A stretch of 64,000 nucleotides of DNA from the NCBI RefSeq assembly GCF_037975245.1, contig NC_092582.1, positions 5,620,001 through 5,684,000 on the forward strand, read 5' to 3'. This DNA is from Apostichopus japonicus (taxonomy: Eukaryota > Echinodermata > Holothuroidea > Aspidochirotida > Stichopodidae). A program made the translations under genes and the position numbers. The notes under the pieces were generated by a model. The model did no database searches, was not told the DNA's origin, and saw nothing but the letters and a program-made list of their open reading frames with translations. Positions 38,974 through 50,916 of the stretch are shown here, piece by piece. Numbering within the stretch: the first letter of the stretch is position 1; each line of letters starts with the position of its first letter.

Positions 38974-39117
38974 CCCGAGAAGTGCCATTTCCGGTGATCT
39001 AGGGGGTATCAAAACCTTAAATTTTCTTGTACGCTCCGCGCCAACCGATGGTGGCGCTCCGCTTAGATAGTAATTCGCGCCCCCCGGGTTAGAAAATCCT
39101 GGATACGCCCTGGGGAT
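38974..39117 (+). repeat. Repeat family R1, copy 2
   Basis: Shares 'gaagtgccatttccgg.gatcta' and 'gcgccaacc.atggtggcgct' with the copies at 37753 and 41513, and ends in an 'aaaatcctggatacgccctg' hAT-like terminus. Confidence 0.7.
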
Positions 39118-39129
39118 TGTACCATAAAT

Positions 39130-39338
39130 ATTTTATGTGTGTGTGTGTTTTCTCTTGCTAGACTAAGAGTCCAGCCACTTTGATTGATGAACATAAGGAT
39201 ATCTTTAGAATGAATCATTGTAGACGGAAGCTGGTTTAATGTTTTTGAACTTTTCATGATTACCGAACGTTGTGACTTTGAGCCCACACTGACGTAGGCC
39301 ATGCAAAGCCTATTACTTTACCACTGAGTTCAATACAG
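39130..39338 (-). mobile_element. Possible degenerate tRNA-derived SINE
   Basis: Read on the minus strand from 39338: 'aactcagtggtaaag' resembles an A box and 'gtgtgggctcaaagtc' a degenerate B box. It ends in a CA-rich microsatellite. Weak evidence. Confidence 0.35.
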
Positions 39339-39566
39339 TTCATTTCCACTTCTGTACATAACAAGAATGGAACAAGTTATCGATACCGACTTGGATTAGA
39401 GTTGAAGAAGAAGGCTTTTAGAGGCAGCTTCCCTTTCACCATTAACATAATTAGGAGCAAAAGACTTAGAGCAGAAGATAGAGCAATAAAATGAAAACAA
39501 CAGTAACCCAACTCTGTTCATATAATTTCAAATGTGCTTGCGTCTGTATATTGCTTTCCTTTACTT

Positions 39567-39648
39567 AGATAGTAACAAGACGCCCTCCCATGAAATGGTC
39601 CAGCGCCCCCTCCCCCCACTGAAAAAATCCTGGCTACGCCACTGCCTA
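39567..39648 (+). repeat. Repeat family R1, tail fragment
   Basis: 'agatagtaacaagacgccct' through 'cctggctacgccactg' matches the end of the copy at 41513-41698. The terminus, read in reverse, is CAGTGGCGTAGCCAGG, a common hAT-like end. Confidence 0.65.
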
Positions 39649-39649
39649 T

Positions 39650-40486
39650 AGCTGCTATTAAAATCTTTCTCCTTTGCTTTTGGTCCTCTCCCTTCCTCTC
39701 CTCTCCTATTTTTTTTAACAGGTAAGATTTTACCTGAGAGGTTGTTGTGACCGCTTCCAAAATAATGATCACTGTATTATAGTATAAAAAGACGAAACGA
39801 GAACACTGGAATAGATTATAAAAACGAATTCAGATTAGCTTGATCAGTCAATATTTATTGACAACAAAATAAATTAATAATGAAATCAATTAATTACAGG
39901 CTACGCTACTAAAATCATATCGACTGAAACTTTCTAATCATCGATATCTTTCTTAGGGTACAAAATAATGTCCCCGCTTACTTTAAACGAAAACATTTAA
40001 CTTAACACCCAGACAGTGTCCAATAAAAAAAAGTAACTTTCACAATTTATATACTGCCGCACACACACTAATAAATAACTGCCTTTAATCAAACGGCCCA
40101 GCTACTAAATTTTATCTCGTGGCAATTTTCTGGGGAATTAAGTTACAACAATCTGTCTCCTCTGCTTGGAAACTAAGTTTGGAGCGACTTCCAAAATATC
40201 CCTAATATCGCCTTTCGAAAATGTGAAAGGAAATTCTAATTAACAAGGCCACACCCGCTTAAGCTGCTTATAGTTACAATTCCAGTCAACACAATACTTT
40301 GAGACACAGGTGTCTATACAAAAGGTTTTTACACAAATACTCTACAGATTAAACAAAGCATAACCTAGCGATTAAGTCCAGTCGTTCATTAAATTTTTAT
40401 GGGACTAACTATAGCTGAGGTAAAGCTATCAATGTATCCAATTAGTTTCGAAAAACAGTCTCTAGAACGGGTATTTTTTTTAATTT
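39650..40486. other. Intergenic stretch without recognised features
   Basis: AT-rich, several poly-A/T tracts, no convincing exon or repeat with a partner in this window. Confidence 0.5.
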
Positions 40487-41208
40487 GATTTGAGGGGCTG
40501 TAACGACTTGCCCGAAAAATATAACCAAACTTTTTTAGCGCGCGTTCAACATGTTAATGCAAGGTCGTAGGAACCGGGGGGCTGGGGGCGCCAGCCCCCA
40601 GTGAAAAATATGGGGGGCGGAAGTATCATTCCGCCCCCCGCTTCGCAAGTCAGAAAACCCCTTTTTCATTTCCAAATGAGAAAAAAATCTCATTTGGAGC
40701 ACAAAATTGCATCTAAGGCCAGGTGAAAATGCAAAATTATATACAAAATGGAGTGGGTGGGTTGAAGTGTGCTATATTGCACCAAATTGCATCTGAGGCC
40801 ACCTGGAAATGCAAAAAAAAAATCTAAAGGGGATGGGGACACCCCCTCCCTTTAGACCCCTCCCCCAGGCCGGCCATCAGTCTTCAGCCCCCCCCCCCCA
40901 CTCAAAAGTACCTTCCTACGCCACTGTGTTAATGTTCATATCATATAGGCATACATCGGTTATTACATCGCATGCCAATTACAAACAATCAGTTGCCGTG
41001 TTATTACCCTTCCATATTAGTTATAATGTTGGGAGAAGTCGTTACAATAGTGATAATATAAGTTTAACCATTCAAAAAAAATTGAATTTATTTTTCTTTC
41101 AGTAGGTGCCCGAAAAATTCTCAGCATATTGCCCGAATTTTCAAAAAAATATTTGGTTGAGGGGGCTGCATCCCCAGCCCCCCCCCCCCCCGCCTCCTAC
41201 GCCTATAT
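40487..41208. mobile_element. Second copy of the 38007 MITE, interrupted by a nested element
   Basis: 'gggctgtaacgacttgcccg' and 'gcgcgcgttcaacatgttaatg' match 38030-38095. After the insertion at 40560-40926 the match resumes with 'tcatatcatata.gca', then 'gcccgaaaaattctcagcat' and the right end CGCCTCCTACGCCTAT. The left terminus is lost. Confidence 0.85.
40560..40926. mobile_element. Nested hAT-like MITE with perfect 8-bp target duplication
   Basis: 367 bp inserted in the 40487-41208 element. Ends CAAGGTCGTAGGAACC and (reverse complement) CAGTGGCGTAGGAAGG. TGTTAATG flanks both sides (40552-40559, 40927-40934). The copy at 38007 shows the uninterrupted site. GC-rich subterminal parts; shares 'gacccctcccccagg' with elements at 53416 and 54538. 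Confidence 0.92.
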
Positions 41209-41512
41209 ATGAGTCTATTTCTCTCGTAATATTTCAGACGCAATCTTTGATGTCAGTTTGACATATAGTTCGGTCATTTCAGTATGTTACTTGGCTGAAA
41301 GCCCAGTCAATCTGTCCTTATTTTCCACGCGCAATTTGCAGATTTGTCGAAAAATGTCAATGCCGGTGTCAAACTCACAACAGATATGTCATGATATTTC
41401 AAAGTAACTTACCAGACTGTTTTTTTTTTTCTATTTCACTAAACTATTTGATGACCATATCAAGACATGGGATCTCAAAATAAAGGATGTTGAGAAAACT
41501 TTAGAGCAGTTT

Positions 41513-41698
41513 ACAAGGCCTGGGAAGTGTCATTTCCAACGATCTAGGAGGCCTATTTAGCTAAAAAAAAATCGGTACGCTGCGCGCCAACTCATTGTGG
41601 CGCTCCGCTTAGATAGTAACAAGACGCCCTCCCATGAAATGGTCAAGCCCCCCCCCAGCACCCCCCCCCCCACTGAAAAAAATCCTAGCTACGCCACT
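41513..41698 (+). repeat. Repeat family R1, copy 3
   Basis: Longest copy: 'acaaggcctgggaagtgtca' through 'cctagctacgccactg'. The 3' half equals 39567-39648. Confidence 0.75.
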
Positions 41699-41846
41699 GG
41701 GTGGCATGTATGATTGGCCATCAGTCTCAAATCGCGGGGAATAGACTTATACCGATTTAAATCGACATATACCAATTTCCTTGTTAGCGTAGATGACGTC
41801 ACGTTCTGTACTGTTCATATCATATTGGACCCTATCAATAGCAAGA

Positions 41847-41933
41847 TCGATAACGCGGAAACCGTTGATATTGAATCCGGTATCTCTATTACCGAACTCG
41901 GTTTACCCATTTCCGCTGTTTCCGCGTTATCGA
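41847..41933. repeat. Perfect inverted repeat (15-bp arms, 57-base loop)
   Basis: TCGATAACGCGGAAA at 41847-41861 and its exact complement at 41919-41933. Inside, AACCG/CGGTT and CGGTA/TACCG can also pair, so either strand could form a branched hairpin. It adjoins the U2-like segment. Confidence 0.8.
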
Positions 41934-42006
41934 CCTGTCCGTAACCTGTGTGATCATCGTCAGGTGTGTATCCAGTATCAAGATTCCCCTCGAAACAATG
42001 GAAAGG

Positions 42007-42051
42007 GAACAGATACTTAACATGATCTTAGCCAAAAGGTCGAGAAGCGTT
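42007..42051 (-). ncRNA. U2-snRNA-like 5' segment (probable pseudogene)
   Basis: On the minus strand from 42051, 45 bases match the first 45 bases of U2 snRNA as I remember it, without gaps and with 5 differences (positions 2, 12, 30, 33, 34). Conserved pieces include GCTTCTCG, CCTTTTGGCTAAGATCA and AGTATCTGTTC. Two differences fall in the branch-point recognition sequence (GUAGUA becomes UAAGUA). After base 45 similarity stops and no Sm site is seen, so a functional U2 gene is unlikely. Confidence 0.6.
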
Positions 42052-43663
42052 TAGGTAAGAACGTGAACGTTGTGTAGCTTGTGTCAGTCTTCTTCACTGC
42101 TATTTACGTTTTTATAATTATTTTGATCTATCGATCCATGCTGGATTTCCGTTTCTCCACCGTTTCTCCAAACACGCACGGCATGATTAATTGGCATGCA
42201 TCATGCATCCAAAGCATGGCACTAAAATAGTATGCCGGATACTACGACAGTTCATCCAATTAAATTGCAGTATCTAGTGACGTCATCATACCTATGTTGT
42301 TTGCGGAATGTTCCCTTCGTGAAGAGCGTAGTAAATTCGGTTGCCACGAAGACAGTTACAGAATCTTTGTTTGATCCTGTATACCTTTGCGCGGTTATAC
42401 GATGGAATTCTTAGTTGAGTTATTTACCATATTCTACAAAGGTGTTTAAACTGCATCAATCGGATCACTTGTTGGTACGGTATTATGCCTGATTCTAATT
42501 CTCCCGCCACGTGTGATTGTATTAAAACTTGCGTAAGCTTTAACGCTCGGTGTGCATATACTTGCCCCTACTTTTAATTATATTTGCTCTTTGATACTGT
42601 ACGACGACACTGGCACCCGTCTGAAACAGCAATTGTTTTCTTGTTAGTACGTTCTGAGGATACGTTAGAAACGGTTATTGACATTTTTGGAAGCAATCAT
42701 CGACGGTCAGTTGTAATAAGTACTTATTTTTTGCCTAAATGTTTATCTATCAAGTAGGCCTACTGGTACTATTAGCCTAGTAAAATTAGTATCATTACCA
42801 GCCCATATGCCTTCGAACGTTACATGCAGTAATAACATAACGTTAGTGCGTACTAAGCAGTGTAGACGTAGGCCGTAGCAGTACTAGGCTACTTGTAAGT
42901 TGTACTAGTACTTAGTACTAGCCTATGTATCCTCAAGCAAACAACGTTGTGACTTCGATTGATAATAACTCACCGGTAAATTACTATCATAATAGTAAAT
43001 TTTGCAGTAATATCTTTCGAAAACCTTAAGCTGTATTGATGCAGGCCCGCTAAGTTACCAGCCTTTACTGGGTAGGCCTAGTCACCTGTATTTATAAGGC
43101 ACTCTGTCTTAATGGCGCGATGATTTTAATCTCCTTGCAAAATTTCAATTTCATTTCTAAATTGTGATAAGGAATGGCGGAGGCTACGTTTAAATTGTAC
43201 CTATTAATTTAGACCTTATTATCTCAAGTTATACTAGGCTAGGCCTAAAAGTTATTGCCCCTCGGCTAGTACCTGTAGTACTTTTCATTTTTCAATTAAT
43301 GGCGGAAATAACTTTCCTACTCCTAGATATCTCTTTTGCAAATTACAAGAGTCTAAACTAACAAACTATCTTGAACCGTTATTGGTAATCCCCTGTCAAT
43401 AATCAGTATGCTAGTCTAAAATTAATTTAAAGCAGAGAACTCTTTGTTTTAGATACTAATAGTGGTAAGCTTGCTGGAATTTGGTAAAGATAGCCTAGGC
43501 TAATGTATGTTAACGAGTGCTTTCAAAAGACATTTCATCAGTATACATGTAGGTTAGGCATGGTTGAATAGGCCCACTCAGTCCTTATATTACATAATTC
43601 AGAAAAACCATGAAGCCTTCAAGTTTTTATTAACCTTACTGGCAAATTGAATTGACCACACAT
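42052..43663. other. Intergenic stretch upstream of GLUL
   Basis: AT-rich with many 'taggcct' words. No exon, repeat pair or promoter element that I can support. A non-coding first exon of GLUL may lie here, since the coding exon is preceded by a splice acceptor. Confidence 0.5.
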
Positions 43664-44496
43664 TAGTGTTGATAGTCGTAATCGCCAGTAGTTGCGATTA
43701 CACTTTGGAAGTTTGATTAATCGCGCTCACAATTTAAGTCGTGATTACTCGACTGCAAGCTAGCACTACACATAATTTGCTTTTGAAAAATAGCCTAACC
43801 TTTCAAAACAACACTTTACAGTTTGTCAGCAAATATCGCAAAAGTATACAGGTTCTCACAAATTCACAATGCAACACTAGCACCGTGCTGTGTTAAAAAT
43901 CAGCAAGCACTTGCTCCGGTTACTTAGATTCATGCGTTTGCTTGTCAGTAAAACGCTTGTTCAGTCCTACTCCTAGCAATGTTTAATCTTTGCACTAGTT
44001 CGTTACTTATTAATCCTCTACGATTCCCAAAGTATTTGTAATTTCTTCAAACATGTTTACAGTTGCTTCCTCACTGACCTGGTTCACGTTTATCGGATAT
44101 CTGATCGAGTGTGTCGATTGCGGTGTAGTTTAATTTCAATGTGCAAAATATGCGCCTGCTATGACGCTAGGCTAGAGCCTAGCCTAGAACGTCCTACAGA
44201 AAACTCTTGCATACTGATCATCAAACTGCTAGTGCAAGTGTTACATCTATTCATTGTTTGCATGATTGCCTTTACTAGTGCTAGAAGTTGTAGTAGCCTC
44301 GTAGATTCATTCGATAGTTTTTGATTTACTATGAAGGATTTTATGAAACGTTGCAGATTGAAAATTGTTCACCTTGTTTGTTTGGTTGATGTTTTAACAT
44401 GATTTAGACAGCACACGTTAAGACACGAGTAATCGCAGTAATTGCAAGAAGAGCTATGCGATTAATCAACTACAAAAGAGTCAACTATCAGCACTA
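43664..44496. mobile_element. hAT-like element with perfect 8-bp target duplication
   Basis: 833 bp. Left end TAGTGTTGATAGTCG, right end (reverse complement) TAGTGCTGATAGTTG. CCACACAT on both sides (43656-43663 and 44497-44504). Subterminal 'gcgattaatc' motifs occur near both ends. No transposase; the 71-codon frame at 44109 is unrecognised. Its right end is 135 bases from the GLUL acceptor. Confidence 0.9.
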
Positions 44497-44630
44497 CCAC
44501 ACATATTACGAGTGGTACTGAATTGCCGTCGCTTTCCTTGAGATGGACCATGGTCAACATTGTTTACAAAGGATTGGAAGCATAAATTAAGCCAAATGTT
44601 AATTGTTTTGGTTTCCATTTACTATTTACA

Positions 44631-44632
44631 GT
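44631..44632 (+). promoter_or_regulatory. GLUL: 3' splice site in the GLUL 5' UTR
   Basis: Pyrimidine-rich tract and TTTACAG ending at 44631, 17 bases before the start codon. This suggests that an untranslated exon lies upstream. Confidence 0.6.
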
Positions 44633-44648
44633 AATATAAACGACCGAA

Positions 44649-47600
44649 ATGGCAGATATGACGACTTATTCCTTCAAGTCTTCCCAAGTGTCGCACTACA
44701 TGGCCCTGCCTCAAGATGGTAAGGTACAGGTCATGTACGTGTGGATTGATGGCAGTGGGGAGACCATGAGAGCTAAGACAAAGACCATGGACTTTGTTCC
44801 AAAGTCATTTGAAGGTAAGAAGGCAAAGCATGGTAATTTTGATGCACTGATTCAGGTACACGGTCATTCGCTGTGCCCTTGTGTGATGCGTCCTGGTTTA
44901 TTTTGCCCAATGCATGCATTTACTTTGTTAAAGTCGATACCTTTCTGTACACGGCAAATGACATATTCACACTGTGACACCCTTTGGGGGAATCTGATGT
45001 GAAGTTTGCCTACTTGCCTGAAACAACTGTGTTACTATATACATTGATTTTGTACATTTTTGTGACGTTATGCCAGTTACTGGTGTGCGGACTAGTATTA
45101 CAGTATGTTCCCAAACTGGTAGTCACTGTAGTTGCAGTGTTTTTAAGTCAAATTGAAACCCACGTTTTTCCCATTGTAGTTGTAAATCTCATCGATGTAT
45201 TGCTCATTTGTAGTCAGACTAACTACATATGAGGTTAATAAAGCAATGACATTGTGAAGTTTGCATGCATAGTAACAATTCTGGTCGCCTTGAGTCAGCA
45301 GTTGATGCAAATATTACCAACGCTGATATTAGAATGATATTGCGACGTCCGTTCCAACATTTATGATTCGTAATTGAATATCCTTTAATGTGATTGGATG
45401 ATATCAGATTAAGTAATTAAAGACGAGAATGAACGAAAAGTGAAATGAACTCCAGAACTCTATACAAGATGCCACAAATATATCTGCTGTTCAGTGACTG
45501 ATGCCTTTGCTGTTGTGACTTTTCACGTTATAAATCATTAGTGGAATAGTCAAGTTTCCTTGCAGACAATGAATTATAATCGCTATATGAGTCAAATTTT
45601 GAATTGTTCTAATCAACATTGTACATGTAATTAGTTTAACTCCATTAAATGGCATCTACGTGACTGTAACGATGTGTTATTAAAGTAATATGCGCATCAA
45701 CTGCACGTGTGTGAGGGTGTTAAGATTGTTTATGCGTGTGTCGCTTGTGCGTGTCGCTTTGGATGCGTGATTTGTTTGAATGGTGCGTGTTTTCTTTAAA
45801 TAGGGTTTGGAACGGATTGGGAGGCAGTTATAACAGTTAGTAGTTCATAAAGGCAAGACATGTTCTTTTATCTTGGTAAGACTCCGTTGAAGTTTGGCAA
45901 CAAGTACACTTCGACGTAGTGACAAATATAACCCCCGGTGACTGGACTCTTTATTAATTTGTTACAGTGACCAACTCATTGATAGCTCCCTCATTATGAA
46001 CTCTGTTCTTAGTTTGATCAATTACACTTTTGAGTAACACTTGTTACAAATTCGGTTTGATAAGACCATGGAGCAAACCCTAAAGTTTAGATGTTTGGTA
46101 ACAAGAAAATGAGTACAACAGATGCTGTTTAATTGCTTGTACCAATCAGTGATTGTCTCGATCTTCTCTTAGCCAAAGACCTAATGAGGTCAAGACAATG
46201 AGTTGCAGCAGATGTGAAAGTAATGGATGACATAACAAAACTTGTCTTTCGATAAAGTACACATTTTTAGCTCATACCAGCATGCTGGTGTGAGCTATTG
46301 TTACAGTGCGGCGTCTATCACTCTATCCGTCAACAATTGGTAAAACCGCTCCCACTCGCACAGTGTTTGATGGAATTTCATGAAACTTGGACACAAGGAC
46401 CATTAGGTATAGGTCCATCAGAGATGATCCAAAATTTGGGGTCAAAGGTCACCTGTGGGCCGTAATGGGCCATTTTGTGGAAATACTCAAAATGCTTCTT
46501 CTCCTACAGATTCCATGGTACAATGTTGAGGGTTTGTCACGATAGTACTATGGTAGTTTTACCTTCAGGGTGTTCATGAATTTGAGATCAAAGATCAACT
46601 AGGGGTCTTTTGTGGCCCGGGCTGCGGCCCTATATTTTCAAATTGCTCCTGTTCGTACAGTGTATGGCCAATTATAATGAAACTTGGTCACAATGTTCCT
46701 CGGGATGAGAGTTACGAGGGGTGTTCGGAAAATTGAGGTCAAAGGTCATTTAGGGGGTCATCGGGGGTCATTCTTTGTAATATTTTCAAATATCTCAATC
46801 TTCTCAAGATTTTGATGGATCATATTCAAAGTTGAACTGATGATTGTTGGATTGTGTTTGAATAAGGTGATGCCTAAAAAATTTTGGTCAAAAGTTAATT
46901 AATTACAATTAATCCCCATTGTTTAAAAAAATCTGAGCCTTCACTTTTTGCCAAAGCTCCTTTAATTTGTCTCCCAGTGTCTGCAGTGTTTGTTTACATT
47001 TGTGGTTAAGCTCTGCAGAGGCTGTTAGTGGAATTAAAGCAGGACTGGGAGTTGTTATTAACTGTTGAACTGTAAGCATGAGAGCCCTATAGCCAATCAG
47101 CACTTGCTGTTTCTTAGAAGTCTTTGAGCCTGAGGTATGTAGGCAGCTTGTGAAGTTATGCCTTGTAGGGAGTGCTTGTTATGTCTGCTAAGGTAGAGGA
47201 GAGAAAGTTTAATAGGGTAAATCAGTGGTATTGTTTGAGAGAGTGGGTAAAATAGGATTTAAAGGGGAAAATAGGAATTATAGCCAGTGGTGTGGCCAGG
47301 ATTCTGCTAATGGAGGGGGGGGGTATCCCTCACGGGCCCAAAATTGGTTTTGTGGGCCCTACATTTTTAAGCTCGAAAAGGTATGAGCTTCTGCACCATT
47401 GGTGCTCTAGTTGTGATATAATAATGCTATGATGATCATGCTAAATTATCTTTAATGGCATGTTCATATCTTTTGTTACAGACTGTCCAGAGTGGACCTA
47501 CGATGGGTCAAGTACCGACCAGGCAGAGGGCTCAAACAGCGACCTTTACCTACAGCCTAAGGCCATGTTTAAAGATCCTTTCAGATTAGGAGACAACAAG

Positions 47601-50600
47601 ATTGTACTGTGTGACATCTACAAGTACAACAGGAAACCAGAAGGTAAAGTACTAACAAAGGCAAAACAGGATGATTATATGGTCATTATTGCTTCCTACC
47701 ACATTTGTACATGTTTATCAATTAGACTTTCTACGATGACAAATATGGGGTTAATATTTCTTTAATAATGTGATGTGACCGTAGTCAGGAGGTTAAGCTG
47801 CTTTGTGCTAACTTATTAACTTAACCACATGACAGGTTGAGTAAATGACTAATTGGTCGATTGTTCCTATTGTATGCAGGGCTGACTTCTGTCAATTATC
47901 CACATATATCAATTATCCAATGTGACTCCATTGTCTTGGGGAACTATTTTATACAAAGTTTGGGTCAATACCTAGAAAACGTGTTTTGAAGTGAACGTAT
48001 AATGGGATGTGAGGACAGTTCCCAAAGGAAAGACAGATAGAGATACAATCAATGAACGACTTCCTGAAGGACAGGTCTCGTGCCATTTACGGAATTGAAG
48101 TTTGAATGTTCCTTCACCAAACAGGAGCACACTTGAACAGGCGAGATCCTGTCACCTCCACCCGTATCTGAGACCTCTTGAACATGAAAATGTAAACCAT
48201 GTTGTTGAATGCTTTGATCCAGTGACAAGTGACAGTTAAATATATTGCATGAATTCTGTGATCTGTGGATGCAGTCTACATTCCACAAATGATTCAGTAT
48301 ACTTCACCTAGGTGCAAGCTTGTCGTTTGCCCTCGGTGAGCAGAGAATATTTGTGTACTTTGGTGCATACCAATACTGAGGTAGAAATCTTGTATAATAA
48401 CTGCTCTGCTGCAACATGGTTCAATGTTTGAAGCAATTTGATCATTTTGTCAATCGAACAAGATAAAAAAGTCTTTCCTTTTGAAGGTTTATAAGAAAAA
48501 GCAGTGTGGAACTTTGAAAATCACTGTCACAAATAACCCTTCCCTCCTCTCCCTGTCCCTCCTCCTCTCCAGTCTCTCCCCCTCCTCTCCCTGTCTCCCC
48601 TCCTTCCTTTCCTTCCCCAGTTTTTAACCTGTTGCTGATTCTGTTACAGTCATATATAAATGCTTTTCTTGATCTTCTTTTATATATCTAGATAAGAACT
48701 TCAGATATTACTGCAATCAAGTTATGTCAAAGCCAGAAGTTGCATCGACCCATCCATGGTTTGGCATCGAACAAGAATACACATTCCTCTCCCCTGACGG
48801 TCATCCATTTGGCTGGCCCAAGCTTGGTTACCCTGGACCCCAAGGTACGTTTTTAAACTTTTATGCCTGTTGTCTTGTTCGTATAGTTGATTGCTGTTTA
48901 TTATTTGTTGTGGTTACAGTGTTATATGATAAATAGTTTCTGTTGCTTTCATCTGTGATATCGTACCCTTGAAATGTATGTCTGTAATGTGTAAACGTGC
49001 GAGACGGTTGAAATATATAGCTTCCATTGATTTGGTTTTGTTCCAGGTCCATACTACTGTGGTGTTGGTGCTGATAAGGTCCACGGTAGAGCTATCGTTG
49101 AGGCTCACTACAGAGCATGTCTGTACGCTGGAGTCAAGATTGCAGGGACCAACGCAGAAGTCATGCCGGCCCAGTGGGAGTTCCAAGTGGGTCCATGTGA
49201 AGGTATTGAGATGGGTGATCACCTGTGGATGGCCAGATTCCTCCTACACAGAGTAGCCGAAGACTTTGGTGTTGTGGTGTCCTTGGACCCCAAGCCCATG
49301 GCAGGGGATTGGAATGGTGCAGGAGCTCACTGCAACTTTAGTACCCAAGCCATGCGGGATGAGAACGGCATCGTGTAAGTATTCACAAAAGGAGTACATA
49401 ACAACCTCATTTGTAGGTTTGGGGGTCACTGTTGTCACTTTGTTTACCCCTGTTATCGGCAGTATAGTGCACAATGTGTGAATCACCCTGTTATGGATAA
49501 TAACAAATTGGTGTTGTCAGTAGTTTTATGCATTTGACCCACCCTTATAAATTATTCAAATAATGCACACGTAACCCACAGCTTTTCTTGGGTAATATGG
49601 TGCTTTCCTACTCGTATCTCTCAGGTTCATGTACTCATTTCACAAACACTTCCCATTGGCTAATGCAGTGATAAACCACAGTATGTATCCCACATGCTTA
49701 TGCAGTTATGTCCCGCGCATAAACCACAGGGTTATGGATGTTGTAAATCTCGACAAGTGGCTAATAATAAGAGGTGGTAGCTACAAGTAAGTAGCATGTT
49801 TCCTTAGGAAGTATCCACCACAGAATCAAATGGATAGAGATTGTAGTTAAACTAAAGCACTTTCTTCAAAAGTGCAAAGGAATCTTCTCGCATGTTCATA
49901 ATTATCGTGTATGTACATAACTAGAAAACTATGATTTCTGTGACTGAACTTGATGTGTATCACTGAATGGATTATTGAGCAAAGCAACCGCAAAATGGGC
50001 TGATGGCTGAATATATATTCTATTTCTATAGTTTTCAGCAGCACTGGAGTAACTGCTTTGAACCTAACAGTGTGTACATTGTTAGTATGTAGGATGACAA
50101 GGCTTGTATGATGAAACCATTATGCTCAAACACTTACTGGTGGTATTTGCAACAGACTGCAGTAGGTGATTGTTAATAGTAGATAGGGTCTTGCTGAAAA
50201 AGGATGGATGGGGTTACGATCTGTTTTTAATTAAAGCCAATGTTCCTTCTTCTTGATACAGAGATATCAAAGAGGCTGTGAAGAAGTTTGCTAAGAGGCA
50301 CGACAAACACATCTTCGCCTACGATCCCAACCAAGGTAAAGACAACGCCAGACGACTCACGGGGCTCCATGAAACTTCCAGCTTGGGTGACTTTAGTTCC
50401 GGTGTGGCAAACAGAGGTGCCAGCATTAGAATACCAAGACATGTAAGTTGTTATTAGCTCTTCATAGTAAGGAATTGTTACAGAAATTTCACAGAATCAT
50501 TAATCTATATACTTCTTTATATTACTACCATATATTTCCTCCTTGAGGGAATCTTCTTTTTGATGACAACATTCACCCTGCTGTTGCCAAATGCATTTCT

Positions 50601-50916
50601 ACGAAATTTTCAACAGTTAAGCACTACAATCAGCCCTCTAAAAACCTCTGAGTATGGACAACAACCTTTGCTATTGGTGTTCAAATGACATTTTAATACC
50701 TCTAATTTACATATCTGTGAAATTCCCTTTTTTTGTTTTTTTTTTGTTTAGTGTGGTGAAGACCGAAAAGGTTACATGGAGGACAGACGGCCTGCCTCGA
50801 ACTGCGACCCGTACAGAGTTACTGAGGCCATCGTGCGGTCAGTTATTCTGGACGACTGGTCAGATTTCTTTGTCCATGCCGATGCCATCGGTCCTCTTCC
50901 AGAGGACAACGAGTAA
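44649..50916 (+). CDS. GLUL: Glutamine synthetase (glutamate-ammonia ligase)
   Basis: Makes glutamine from glutamate, ammonia and ATP; animal enzymes are decamers in cytosol or, in some taxa, mitochondria. Coding exons: 44649-44814, 47482-47643, 48692-48844, 49047-49374, 50262-50442, 50752-50916. Frame is continuous, 384 residues, close to the vertebrate length. Visible signatures: [20 protein letters not shown] (residues 62-81, GS signature 1 area), [22 protein letters not shown], and [17 protein letters not shown] (243-259, ATP-binding signature), then [11 protein letters not shown] and [12 protein letters not shown]. The start ATG (context AAAATGG) follows an acceptor at 44631. No mitochondrial presequence is obvious. 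The C-terminus runs slightly longer than I recall for human GLUL. The first intron (44815-47481) carries a large repeat at 46267-47413. Confidence 0.97.
46267..47413 (+). repeat. Long interspersed repeat in GLUL intron 1
   Basis: Begins with a near-perfect 28-bp palindrome (AGCTCATACCAGCATG and its partner). It contains several 'ggtcaaaggtca' words and ends '...accattggtgctctagttg'. The last 230 bp match 37215-37490. No coding capacity; the class is unknown. Outer limits are inferred. Confidence 0.55.

Noticed and set aside
44984-45232. Hydrophobic 82-codon frame in GLUL intron 1
   Set aside because: Not in a spliceable context and no recognised homologue; AT-rich intron sequence readily gives hydrophobic frames.
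46140-46200. 'cttagccaaa' near a 'gaggtcaag' word, a possible second U2-like piece
   Set aside because: Only about 11 bases match, without the surrounding U2 sequence.
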